From NCBI GenBank assembly GCA_025355855.1, contig JANXYU010000007.1:1-61238 (forward strand): a stretch of DNA of 61,238 nt, in the 5' to 3' direction. This document shows, piece by piece, positions 53,372-61,238 of the stretch. The translations under genes were made by a program, and so were the position numbers. Positions within the stretch are counted from its first letter, which is position 1, and each line of letters opens with the position of its first letter. Origin of the DNA: Actinomycetota bacterium. Lineage in GTDB: Bacteria; Actinomycetota; JAHEXW01. The notes beneath the pieces are model-generated. The model did not search any database, was not told the DNA's origin, and worked only from the letters and a program-made list of their open reading frames with translations.

Positions 53372-55585
53372 CTACTCGATGGTTAGGCCCGTAGTATTAG
53401 ACAGGACCTCATATTCGGTTTTGTCGCCCGTTCTAGTGAAAACCATATTAAGAGCGCCGGCGCCGGCGCGGAGATTATCCAATCTAACCATATTGAGCCA
53501 GCGCGGCAAAGTAGGTTCTACAATGCGAAAAACCCCACGCGGAACATCGGGCATGATCCCCAGCATAGCCTGCAGCAACAAAAACATGCTGCCCGCCGCC
53601 CAGGCCTGCGGACTGCAAGACACGGGATAACCGACCGGCGGATGAGGTATCCGGCGTGAAAACCCGCAGAAAAGCTCAGGCAATCGATAATCAGTGAAGG
53701 TCAGCGCGGCGTCAAATAAGCTGGTCGCGATGCGATTGGCCTCGGCTGTATAGCCGTATTCCTTGAACCCCCAGGCAATCAGACTGTTATCGTGCGGCCA
53801 AATAGTACCACAGTGATACTGCATCGGATTGTAGGCTGTGGCGGTTTTGCTCAGGGTACGTATTCCCCAACCGCTGAACATATCCGGCTGCATCAGCCGA
53901 TGTACCAACTTTTTAGCTTTTGTTTTGTCGACGATACCGCCGAACAGACACTGACCGGCATTGGACGATACCACTTCGACCTTCTCTTTCTCTTTATCCA
54001 GAGCCAGAGCGAAGCAGTTGTCAGCCGCCATCCAAAAGACGTCGTTAAAGCGTTCCTTGAGCGCCGCCGCCGCCTCGCGAAGGCTCATCGCCCGGTCCTT
54101 GAACCCCAGGTAATCATAGGCTTCCGCCAGGCTTGTTTTGGCCAGGTAGACGTAGGCTTGAACTTCCGCCAGAGCAATCGGCGGATCGGCTACGGTCGCG
54201 TCTTTATGCGCAATGCTGCCGCCGCTGTCCTTCCAGCCCTGGTGTGTCAGGCCGCGCTGCGACTTCCGTTTATACTCCACGAAGAGGTCGCCATCGGCGT
54301 CGCCGTACTCGTCGATCCAGTTCAAGGCTAAGTCAAGATTATCTTTGATTCCAGTTAGAAAATCGCCGTCTCCGGTCCATTGAAACAAGCGCGCTGCCAA
54401 AATGACATAGAGCGGAGTAGCGTCGACCGTGCCGTAGTAGGGGGTGTGCGGAACCTCGTTTAGGGAGGCCAATTCACCCCGCCTTATCTCGTGCGCGATC
54501 TTGCCGGGCTCTTCATCCCGCCACCCGTCAACGACCGTGCCTTGAAGATTGCCGAACATCGCGAGAGTCTCACGCGCCGGCGCCGGATTCAACATCAACG
54601 TTTGCAGGCAGGTAATCAGGCTGTCCCGACCAAAAGGCGCGACAAACCAGGGCACCCCGGCCGCCATGGTCGTACCTTCCGGACCGGTGGTCAACAACTG
54701 CCGGATATCACGTTGGCCGCGTTCCAGCACGGAATTGAACAGTTCATTGTCAGTAAAGATACGGGTGCTGTCTGTATCCCAGGCCTGATAGGAGCGATGC
54801 AGCGTCGAAGAGACGGTATCGAAAGACAGGGTGCGCCGCCGTTCCGTTCCGACAACCGGTTTGAAACAAAAATTAATTATCTTCGTCTCGCGCGCCTCGA
54901 AGGCCAGCCGGTAAGAAATAGTCGCTCCCTCCGGCCCGGTTTGAACCTGAGTTGGTTTAGGATAGAGCTCGATTTTGGTCTGCCGGAAGACGTCATCCAG
55001 ACCGACGTAAGCCAAACTTAAGAAGCGCCCGTCGAATTTGGGTTTAAGGATAGCTCCGCGCCTTTGCCGCCGCAAGCCCCGGACCTCGAAGATGTCAAAG
55101 AAATCGGCGCCAACGATAAACTGGATCGTGACCTCGATGGGGACCTGATTGTAGTTCTTCAGCCGGATGCGTTCGTAAAAATTGTCCTCTATGGTTCGCA
55201 GGCGCCGGATGTTCAGGGTGTCTTGGGGAACGCGAATGCCGGTGTCGCTCTTAATGTCAGGATTAGTCAGCTCAATGAAAGCCCGATAATCCTGCCCGGC
55301 CGAAGATGACAATAATAGAGGTTTCTTGCCTTCCAGGTAGATTTCAAAAGTTGACAAGAAGCGGGTATCTTGATGGTAAAACCCTAGGCCGAAGGGGTTG
55401 CCGCGCGGGATCGTGCCCTCTGCGTTCGTGTAAAGGAAAGCTTCGCCCTCCTTGAGGACCAGTTTCTCAACCTCGACTCCGGCCGTGATAAACGGAACAC
55501 CCTCGTTGAGCAGGCGAATGACGTCTTCGGAGGCGATCACTTGGAACTCTTCGCCGTGCGGTCCTTTTACCACACGTTCCTGCAT
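53372..55585 (-). CDS. Glycogen debranching enzyme-like (amylo-alpha-1,6-glucosidase family, 737 aa)
   Basis: Soluble protein with an N-terminal GDE_N-type beta domain (LVLKEGEAFLYTNAEGTIPRGNPFGLGFYHQDTRFLSTFEIYLEGKK) and a C-terminal six-hairpin barrel (AAGVPWFVAPFGRDSLITCLQTL, NWIDEYGDADGDLFVEY, MQYHCGTIWPHDNSLIAWGFKEYGY, CSPQAWAAGSMFLLLQAMLG). Family members hydrolyse 1,6-branches or related glucosides. No other glycogen genes lie next to it, so the substrate is open. Confidence 0.9.
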   Translation of the reverse strand: MQERVVKGPHGEEFQVIASEDVIRLLNEGVPFITAGVEVEKLVLKEGEAFLYTNAEGTIPRGNPFGLGFYHQDTRFLSTFEIYLEGKKPLLLSSSAGQDYRAFIELTNPDIKSDTGIRVPQDTLNIRRLRTIEDNFYERIRLKNYNQVPIEVTIQFIVGADFFDIFEVRGLRRQRRGAILKPKFDGRFLSLAYVGLDDVFRQTKIELYPKPTQVQTGPEGATISYRLAFEARETKIINFCFKPVVGTERRRTLSFDTVSSTLHRSYQAWDTDSTRIFTDNELFNSVLERGQRDIRQLLTTGPEGTTMAAGVPWFVAPFGRDSLITCLQTLMLNPAPARETLAMFGNLQGTVVDGWRDEEPGKIAHEIRRGELASLNEVPHTPYYGTVDATPLYVILAARLFQWTGDGDFLTGIKDNLDLALNWIDEYGDADGDLFVEYKRKSQRGLTHQGWKDSGGSIAHKDATVADPPIALAEVQAYVYLAKTSLAEAYDYLGFKDRAMSLREAAAALKERFNDVFWMAADNCFALALDKEKEKVEVVSSNAGQCLFGGIVDKTKAKKLVHRLMQPDMFSGWGIRTLSKTATAYNPMQYHCGTIWPHDNSLIAWGFKEYGYTAEANRIATSLFDAALTFTDYRLPELFCGFSRRIPHPPVGYPVSCSPQAWAAGSMFLLLQAMLGIMPDVPRGVFRIVEPTLPRWLNMVRLDNLRAGAGALNMVFTRTGDKTEYEVLSNTTGLTIE

Positions 55586-55611
55586 AATACTCCCGGGGGT
55601 TTGGTTATTGT

Positions 55612-56799
55612 CTAGCCCAATAACAAATGTATGAGGTCATGCCCTTTGTCGAGCTGCAACGAACCATAGGCGCGAGCGTTCTTCTCTGAGAAAGCGGTCA
55701 TATCGTCGGCTTTTGCGTCGGTCGCGTACAGGGCGAACGGCACCGGCCCGCTGCCATGGGTACGAAGACTAAGCGGCGTCTCATGGTCTGGGCTGACCAA
55801 AGCGCGGTAACTGCCCATCTTTTTCAGCTCGTCTAGAACGGGTCCCACAATCTTGGCGTCAAAGTCGGTCAGCGCTTTGACTTTTTCTTCTATTAAGCCT
55901 TCGTGCCCGGCCTCATCCGGCGCTTCGACGTGAACAAAAACAAAATCGCCCTCCCGCAGAGCAGCTATCGCGGCCCTGGCTTTGCCGGCGTAATCGGTAT
56001 CGAAGTATCCGGTCGCACCGGCGACCTCGATGATTTTCAATCCCATGTAGAAGCCGATGCCCTTGATGACATCGACTGCTGATATTACCGAACCGGTTAG
56101 GCCGAAACGCTCCTTGAAAGTTGTCAGCCGAGGCGCGCCGCCCTGACCCCAAGGCCAGATAAGATTGGCCGGATGCATTCCCTCGGCCAGACGCGCCACG
56201 TTGACCGGGTGGTTGGCTAAGATCCCGCGAGACCGGTCGATCAGGTCGAGCAGGATATCCGCGCCTTCCCCGCTCGGGAGAACGTCCTCGGTGGGACGAT
56301 CCAAGACATCGTGGGGCGGCCGGCACACGGTGGCGTCCGATCCGCCTTCCTTAAGAATCAACAAGTGCCGGTAGCTAACACCGGGAGAGAAGCTGATGGT
56401 TGGCGACCCTAACGCCTTATCCAGTGAGGCAATAAGGTCTTGCGCCTCGGGTGTTGTTATGTGACCGGCGCTATAGTCAGTCAGCTGGCCTTCGGTCTCG
56501 GTGATGAGGTTGCAGCGATAGGCGTATTCGCCGGGCCGCAGGCGAATACCGCGGTAGGCCGCTTCCAACGGACCTCGACCGGTATAGTATTCGCGCGGGT
56601 CATAACCCATTAACGACAGAGTGGCGATGTCGCTGCCGCTGCCCATCCCCGGCGGAATCGTCTGGACCGTTCCGCCCCGGCCTTCGCGCGCCATAAAATC
56701 CATGTTCGGAGTGGCGGCGTATTCCAACGGTGTCTGGCCGCCCAGCTCGTCGCAGGGATAGTCGGCCGCTCCGTCCGGCACGAAAAAAACGTATTTCAT
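55612..56799 (-). CDS. ApgM-like phosphoglycerate mutase family, proposed homoserine kinase
   Basis: 395-residue alkaline-phosphatase-superfamily protein. Metal-site and nucleophile motifs are VFFVPDGAADYPCDELGGQTPLE, PPGMGSGSDIATLSLMGYDP (Ser), HVEAPDEAGHEG and VSPDHETPLSLRTHGSGPVPF. By family it belongs to archaeal-type cofactor-independent phosphoglycerate mutases. The subset lying next to thrC and hom has been proposed to replace homoserine kinase (ThrB). The gene is adjacent to thrC, and no thrB is present in the operon. The kinase role is an inference by context. Confidence 0.85.
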   Translation of the reverse strand: MKYVFFVPDGAADYPCDELGGQTPLEYAATPNMDFMAREGRGGTVQTIPPGMGSGSDIATLSLMGYDPREYYTGRGPLEAAYRGIRLRPGEYAYRCNLITETEGQLTDYSAGHITTPEAQDLIASLDKALGSPTISFSPGVSYRHLLILKEGGSDATVCRPPHDVLDRPTEDVLPSGEGADILLDLIDRSRGILANHPVNVARLAEGMHPANLIWPWGQGGAPRLTTFKERFGLTGSVISAVDVIKGIGFYMGLKIIEVAGATGYFDTDYAGKARAAIAALREGDFVFVHVEAPDEAGHEGLIEEKVKALTDFDAKIVGPVLDELKKMGSYRALVSPDHETPLSLRTHGSGPVPFALYATDAKADDMTAFSEKNARAYGSLQLDKGHDLIHLLLG

Positions 56800-57870
56800 T
56801 TAGGCCCCGGTGACCAGTTTACGAATGGCTGCGGTATCCGCTTCGACCTCGATGACCTCTCCGCCGCCGCTGTTGACAGCGGTGTCCGGATCCTTCAAGC
56901 CGTGTCCGGTTAACACGCAGACCGCTGTTCCCCCGGGTTCGATTTGGCCCGCCGCGGCCGCTTTAAGCAACCCGGCCACGGACGCCGCCGAAGCGGGTTC
57001 GGCGAAAACACCTTCCGTTGAGGCTAAACGGCGGTACGCAGCCAGAATTTCATCGTCGGTCACCATCCCAATACCGCCGCCGCTGTCCTGGCCGGCGGCC
57101 GCCGCTTCCTGCCACCGCGCCGGATTACCGATACGGATGGCTGTGGCTATCGTTTGCGGATCAGCAACGATTTCGCCGCGCACTATCGGCGCCGCGCCCT
57201 CGGCTTGCCAGCCCAGCATTTTCGGCAACTTCTTCACCTGACCGGCTGCCTTGTATTCACGGAAACCTTTCCAATACGAGGTGATGTTGCCGGCGTTACC
57301 GACAGGGATAGAGAGATATTCGGGCGCCTCTCCCAGACTGTCGCAGATCTCGAAAGCGGCCGTTTTCTGACCCTCGACGCGATAATCATTCAAGGAGTTT
57401 ACCAGGGTAATGTCGGACGTCGCCGTAATCTCCTTGACGATTGACAAAGCGACGTCAAAATTGCCTTTGACTGAGAGGACCTTAGCGCCGTGTACCAGCG
57501 CCTGAGCCAGCTTGCCGTACGCGATCTTCCCTTCCGGGATGAGAACGAAACACTTTAGACCCGCGCGCGCCGCGTAGGCGGCCGCCGAGGCCGAGGTGTT
57601 GCCGGTTGACGCGCACATAACCGCGGTCGCGCCGTCCTCGACTGCTTTACTGATGGCCATGGTCATGCCGCGATCTTTGAAGGACCCGGTCGGATTGGCA
57701 CCGTCGAATTTCAGAAAGACGGTCAGACCGATCTCCTTACTTAAGGTTTGGGCATAAACCAACGGTGTATTGCCTTCCAGAAGCGTAATAACCGGGGTAT
57801 CGCCCCCAACGGGTAGATACTCATGGTATTTGACTATCAGCCCTTGCCAGGGCTCGGCGGGACCGCACAT
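56800..57870 (-). CDS. thrC: Threonine synthase
   Basis: PLP enzyme turning O-phosphohomoserine into threonine. Schiff-base Lys in [22 protein letters not shown] (~65). [20 protein letters not shown] binds substrate phosphate, and the PLP-phosphate loop is [10 protein letters not shown]. Length 356, the short actinobacterial/Bacillus type. The start has AGGAGGAACTAAA upstream. It is directly followed by the ApgM-like gene. Confidence 0.95.
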   Translation of the reverse strand: MCGPAEPWQGLIVKYHEYLPVGGDTPVITLLEGNTPLVYAQTLSKEIGLTVFLKFDGANPTGSFKDRGMTMAISKAVEDGATAVMCASTGNTSASAAAYAARAGLKCFVLIPEGKIAYGKLAQALVHGAKVLSVKGNFDVALSIVKEITATSDITLVNSLNDYRVEGQKTAAFEICDSLGEAPEYLSIPVGNAGNITSYWKGFREYKAAGQVKKLPKMLGWQAEGAAPIVRGEIVADPQTIATAIRIGNPARWQEAAAAGQDSGGGIGMVTDDEILAAYRRLASTEGVFAEPASAASVAGLLKAAAAGQIEPGGTAVCVLTGHGLKDPDTAVNSGGGEVIEVEADTAAIRKLVTGA

Positions 57871-57887
57871 TTTAGTTCCTCCTGTTA

Positions 57888-57917
57888 GGCATAAGGCGCG
57901 AGGCGTGAGGCATGAGA
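57888..57917. repeat. Degenerate 7-mer array between hom and thrC
   Basis: Plus strand: GGCATAA-GGCGCGA-GGCGTGA-GGCATGA-GA. It fills the short spacer between the hom stop and the thrC ribosome site. It is the same GGCATGA family as 24518-24540, in opposite orientation. Confidence 0.6.
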
Positions 57918-57920
57918 AAC

Positions 57921-59219
57921 CTACACCTGTTCCACTCTTATGACGTTGACGACTTTACGGACAACGTCTAACTTCTCGATTTTGGCGACGGCGGCCCGCA
58001 GGTTCTTCTCCCGAACCGGATAGGTTATGAAAACCAGTTGGGCATGGTTGCCCGCCCCGTTCTTTTGGATGACGCTGGCTAGACTGACGTTGGCATCCCC
58101 GAAGACCTTAGAGACCTTAGCCAGCACGCCGGGTATGTCCGTTGACTCGATGAGCAGATAGAACGAGCTGATCAAGTCATCAATAGGCTTGACGGGCTTA
58201 ATCTCAAAGCAGGTACAGCCGATCTTACCCGTGTCGTTGTTTTGAATATCGCGCGCCACGGTAACGATGTCGCCGATGACAGCGCTGGCCGCCGGCAAGC
58301 TGCCCGCGCCCCGGCCGTAAAACATAACTTCACCAACCGAGTCTCCCTCGACGAAGATCGCGTTGAAAACGTCATTGACGCTGGCCAGTGGGTGGTTCTT
58401 GTCAATCATCGCGGGGTGAACGCGCACGTCCAACCCGTCGGCTTCCTCCTTGCCGATAGCCAGAAGCTTAATTACGTAACCCATTTCGTCGGCGTAACGG
58501 ATATCGTCCCGAGTAATGGACGAGATGCCTTCGCGGTAAACCTGAGCGGCCTTAACCCGGTCGTTGAAAGCGATGGAAGACAGGATAGCGATCTTGGCCG
58601 CTGCGTCGCCGCCTTCAACGTCAGCGTCTGGATTGCGCTCGGCATAACCGTTCTTTTGGGCTTCCTTAAGCGCTTCCTTGAATGATATGCCGTCCGCGGT
58701 CATTCGGCTTAGAATGTAGTTCGTGGTACCGTTAACAATGCCGACGATCCGGGAAATCCGGTTTCCAACCAAGCCTTCCTTGAGGGGATGGATGATCGGG
58801 ATGCCTCCGCCGACGCTGGCTTCAAACAAAACATCGACGCCCATCTTATCGGCCAGCCCCAATATCTCTTCACCGTCGTTGGCAATTACCTCTTTATTCG
58901 CGGTCACAACCTGTTTCCCGTGCCGCAAGGCTTCGGCGATCAATGATCGGGCCGGTTCTCGCCCGCCGATTACCTCAACGATGATATCAATCTCGGGATC
59001 ATGCACAATCGACGCGGCGTCCGTGGTGACAATGGCCGGGTCCACCTTCAATTGCGGATGGTTCTTGATCTCTTTGAGGTCCTTGACGGCGATCGCCTTG
59101 ACGATAAGGTCGGCGTCTACCAAGCGTTTGAGCTCGGGGCGGCGCTTTTTCAGAATAGAATAGACGCCGCTGCCGACAGTGCCTAAACCTAGCAGACCGA
59201 TGTTTATTTTCTTCTTCAT
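57921..59219 (-). CDS. hom: Homoserine dehydrogenase with ACT domain
   Basis: Reduces aspartate semialdehyde to homoserine. Rossmann start [20 protein letters not shown], then [27 protein letters not shown] and [23 protein letters not shown] with the catalytic Lys. The C-terminal ACT domain ([34 protein letters not shown]) suggests threonine feedback. Length 432. AGGAG precedes the ATG. It is the second gene of lysA-hom-thrC-apgM-like. Confidence 0.96.
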   Translation of the reverse strand: MKKKINIGLLGLGTVGSGVYSILKKRRPELKRLVDADLIVKAIAVKDLKEIKNHPQLKVDPAIVTTDAASIVHDPEIDIIVEVIGGREPARSLIAEALRHGKQVVTANKEVIANDGEEILGLADKMGVDVLFEASVGGGIPIIHPLKEGLVGNRISRIVGIVNGTTNYILSRMTADGISFKEALKEAQKNGYAERNPDADVEGGDAAAKIAILSSIAFNDRVKAAQVYREGISSITRDDIRYADEMGYVIKLLAIGKEEADGLDVRVHPAMIDKNHPLASVNDVFNAIFVEGDSVGEVMFYGRGAGSLPAASAVIGDIVTVARDIQNNDTGKIGCTCFEIKPVKPIDDLISSFYLLIESTDIPGVLAKVSKVFGDANVSLASVIQKNGAGNHAQLVFITYPVREKNLRAAVAKIEKLDVVRKVVNVIRVEQV

Positions 59220-59238
59220 AAGTTGGCTCCTATCGTAA

Positions 59239-59329
59239 GAGAATAAGGAGTATAACGATTATAAGGATAGAATCTGCCTGACCTCTTGGTCTTCATACTC
59301 TTTATACTCCCGATAATCCTTATAATCTT
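59239..59329. repeat. Inverted array of degenerate 9-mers, locus 3
   Basis: Left arm 59239-59270: GAGAATAAG-GAGTATAAC-GATTATAAG-GATAG. Right arm 59291-59329, on the minus strand: GATTATAAG-GATTATCGG-GAGTATAAA-GAGTATGAA-G. It starts a few bases after the lysA stop and fills most of the spacer before hom. Confidence 0.75.
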
Positions 59330-59333
59330 GCGT

Positions 59334-60632
59334 TTATCCTTCTTCGAGTCGTACCAGGTCCTCATAAGTTTCCCGGCGGGCGATAATGCGAGCCTCGCCC
59401 TCTTTGACCAGCACGACAGCCGGCCGCGTCACTCTGTTATAGTTATTGGCCATGACATAGCCGTACGCGCCTGTCGCCGGTGTTACTAGTATATCCCCGA
59501 CCTCGGGCGTCGGGATAATGGTTTCCTCGATGAGGATGTCCCCTGATTCGCAATGTTTGCCGGCCACAGTCACCTTCGCGGATGCCGGATCGTCGGCCTT
59601 GTTGGCGAGCAGGGCGTCATACACCGCGTTATAAAGCATCGGCCGCAGGTTGTCGCTCATCCCGCCGTCGACTGAAACATAAGTTCGGATACCCTTGATC
59701 TCCTTGATCGTCCCGACGCGATACGCGGTGACCGCCGCGTTGCCAATTATGGAACGCCCCGGCTCGACCAGTATCTTTGGCATCTTTAGGCCGTGCTTGG
59801 CGACGCCGTCCCTGACGCTGCCGACAACGGTTTCCGCGAACGCTTCGATCGTCGAGGGCTCGTCATGGGCTTTGTATTTGATTCCCAGTCCCCCGCCGGC
59901 GTCCAGCTCCTCGACCTCGAACCCGGTCGCGTCGCGCGTTTCTTTTATGAAAGCCATCAGTATCTCGATGGCCTTGTCGTAGGAATGAAGCGCGAATATC
60001 TGACTGCCGATGTGCGCGTGGAACCCGATCAACTCCAGATGCGGCAACGCCAGCGCTCGTTTCGTCGCCTCCGACGCCGACCCGTCCTGGATGCCAAAGC
60101 CGAACTTGCTGTCCTGCTGGCCGGTCTGTACGTAGGCATGGGTCGAGGGCATGATGCCAGGGGTAAGGCGCAGCATGATCTTCGGCTTCTTCCCCAAGTC
60201 ACCAGCCATCTGGTTTAGCAAAGCCAGCTCGTCAAAGCTATCGACAACGATTCGTCCCACGCCGGTCCCCAGTGCCAACTCCAACTCATCGGCCGCTTTG
60301 TTGTTGCCGTGGAACATCAGCCGGGTCGGCGGGAATCCGGCGCGCATTGCGGAGTAAATCTCTCCCCCACTCATCACGTCCAATCCTAAACCCTCTTCGT
60401 TGATTATTCGGCAAACCGCCAGCGCCATGAACGCTTTGCCGGCGTAGATGATTTCCGTTTCAGCGCCGGTCGCTTTAAAGGCCTGGACATAATCGCGGCA
60501 GCGCGCCCTAATGGTGTCTTCGTCATAGATGAAGAGGGGCGTGCCGAATCGCTCGGTCAGCTCGACAACGTCGCAGCCGCCGATTTGCAGATGTCCGTTT
60601 GACGCGATTTTGGCGGTAAGAGGTAAGACCAT
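59334..60632 (-). CDS. lysA: Diaminopimelate decarboxylase
   Basis: Last step of lysine synthesis (PLP, alanine-racemase-type fold). PLP Lys in EIIYAGKAFMALAVCRI (~67). GFHAHIGSQIF, ELDAGGGLGIKY, LVEPGRSIIGNA and HCESGDIL complete the site. Length 432. Ribosome site GGAG 7 nt before the ATG. It heads the amino acid operon and has its own promoter. Confidence 0.97.
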   Translation of the reverse strand: MVLPLTAKIASNGHLQIGGCDVVELTERFGTPLFIYDEDTIRARCRDYVQAFKATGAETEIIYAGKAFMALAVCRIINEEGLGLDVMSGGEIYSAMRAGFPPTRLMFHGNNKAADELELALGTGVGRIVVDSFDELALLNQMAGDLGKKPKIMLRLTPGIMPSTHAYVQTGQQDSKFGFGIQDGSASEATKRALALPHLELIGFHAHIGSQIFALHSYDKAIEILMAFIKETRDATGFEVEELDAGGGLGIKYKAHDEPSTIEAFAETVVGSVRDGVAKHGLKMPKILVEPGRSIIGNAAVTAYRVGTIKEIKGIRTYVSVDGGMSDNLRPMLYNAVYDALLANKADDPASAKVTVAGKHCESGDILIEETIIPTPEVGDILVTPATGAYGYVMANNYNRVTRPAVVLVKEGEARIIARRETYEDLVRLEEG

Positions 60633-60666
60633 AGGGAACTCCGTTTAAGACTGGCGCAATTAACTC

Positions 60667-60695
60667 AGTCTAGCATAGGCTTATACGCTGGTCAA
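60667..60695 (-). promoter_or_regulatory. Promoter of the lysA operon
   Basis: Minus-strand -35 TTGACC (60695-60690), 17-bp spacer, -10 TAGACT (60672-60667), about 35 nt before the ATG at 60632. Confidence 0.6.
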
Positions 60696-60816
60696 AGCAT
60701 AATAATTGAGCGACCCGAACCAAAAGCCGCCGCGCGGTAAGCGCCGGTAATCCACTCGCCAAAGAACGTTCGCTGGTCCCAGCGCGCCCAGCTCACTCCG
60801 ACGGAAATCTGGTGAC

Positions 60817-60844
60817 CACTTCAGCGCTACGTAGCTCTGAAGTG
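60817..60844. repeat. 28-bp palindrome, copy 4 (one mismatch)
   Basis: CACTTCAGCGCTAC with an inverted partner carrying one changed base (GCTCTG for GCGCTG). One extra C/G pair extends the stem to 60816-60845. Confidence 0.8.
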
Positions 60845-61089
60845 GACCATGTTCACCTATATTTCCGAGGCCTTTGGACGGTGGACTCCCCACGCTTTCC
60901 TAGGGTTACGCGACGCGGCTTTCTCATAGTCCGCCCAGCCATCTTCTACACAAGCAACTTTCCACAAATTGCTTCGTGCTTCGCTAGGCCGCAAACGCGC
61001 AATCGAGGACTCCGTTCAGGAGTGAGGACTGGCGACACGCTCCGGCGCGTCTTGCTTTCGGGCCGCATACTAATCCACAGGTCGAGCAG

Positions 61090-61117
61090 CACTTCACCGC
61101 TACGTAGCGCTGAAGTG
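61090..61117. repeat. 28-bp palindrome, copy 5 (one mismatch)
   Basis: The left arm is CACTTCACCGCTAC (one change) and the right arm is intact. It is 273 bp from copy 4, in the same gene-free region. Confidence 0.8.
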
Positions 61118-61238
61118 ACCGTGCAAAACAGCCACTGGCCATACGCGCTTAGCCTGCGGCGCTTTAACGCTTTAAAGCACTAAAACGCTTATTGCTTTAG
61201 TCGCAGTAGTAGAGCGTCGCAAACGCGACTTGATGACT

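Larger units (their letters stand above)
60633..61238. other. 606-bp gene-free region at the right edge
   Basis: Contains the lysA promoter, two copies of the CACTTCAGCGCTAC palindrome (60817-60844 with one mismatch; 61090-61117 with one mismatch) and a degenerate AT-centred palindrome near 61160-61188. No credible gene, tRNA or riboswitch was seen. Confidence 0.55.

Overview
The window looks like chromosomal DNA (mid-50s % GC by eye) from an anaerobic, respiring bacterium, most likely an uncultured deep-branching actinobacterial lineage. This placement is inference. It rests on gene order (rho-rpmE-thyX-DUF1385-prfA-prmC-sua5-rpiB-glyA, then atp operon, then murA, with lysA-hom-thrC nearby), on a LytR-CpsA-Psr protein, on AGGAGG-type ribosome binding sites, and on likely leaderless starts. 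Every convincing gene lies on the minus strand, so transcription runs right to left. No rRNA, tRNA, CRISPR array or intact transposase was seen.

The left third (1-22981) is respiratory and accessory. Positions 1-6734 hold a short operon: two related membrane-anchored proteins flanking an ATPase-like protein without a Walker A motif, then a 1109-residue secreted multiheme cytochrome with FG-GAP repeats, then a secreted beta-propeller cut by the window edge. Positions 6860-8313 encode two membrane proteins. Positions 8456-17491 encode a Tat-exported [NiFe] hydrogenase, a hexaheme cytochrome and a Tat-exported formate dehydrogenase whose catalytic subunit reads an in-frame UGA as selenocysteine. 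Positions 17872-22981 encode a cytochrome b, 7-heme and 14-heme c-type cytochromes, a TPR protein and an NHL-propeller protein. The two respiratory operons share a 16-bp palindromic operator-like site (14 of 16 bases identical), which suggests joint control. Together they could oxidise H2 and formate outside the membrane and pass electrons through multiheme cytochromes.

Positions 23817-30996 encode surface polysaccharide synthesis: sugar transferase, DegT aminotransferase, two glycosyltransferases, a CapD-like dehydratase and an LCP ligase. FabZ and MurA follow. Positions 33440-40498 are a complete F-type ATP synthase operon with a proton-type c subunit. Positions 40529-48534 are housekeeping genes for nucleotide, one-carbon, translation and termination functions. 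Positions 48553-51529 include 2-phosphoglycerate kinase and cyclic 2,3-diphosphoglycerate synthetase, a pair best known from thermophilic archaea. Positions 51531-60632 hold a phosphoesterase, SppA, a debranching enzyme and a lysine/threonine operon (lysA-hom-thrC) in which a phosphoglycerate-mutase-like protein takes the place of ThrB.

Repeats are rich and of several kinds: a 43-bp element translated in frame inside two proteins; inverted arrays of degenerate 9-mers in three spacers; degenerate 7-mer arrays in four spacers; a 28-bp perfect palindrome in five copies in gene-free regions; a ~90-bp direct repeat; and a REP-like hairpin.
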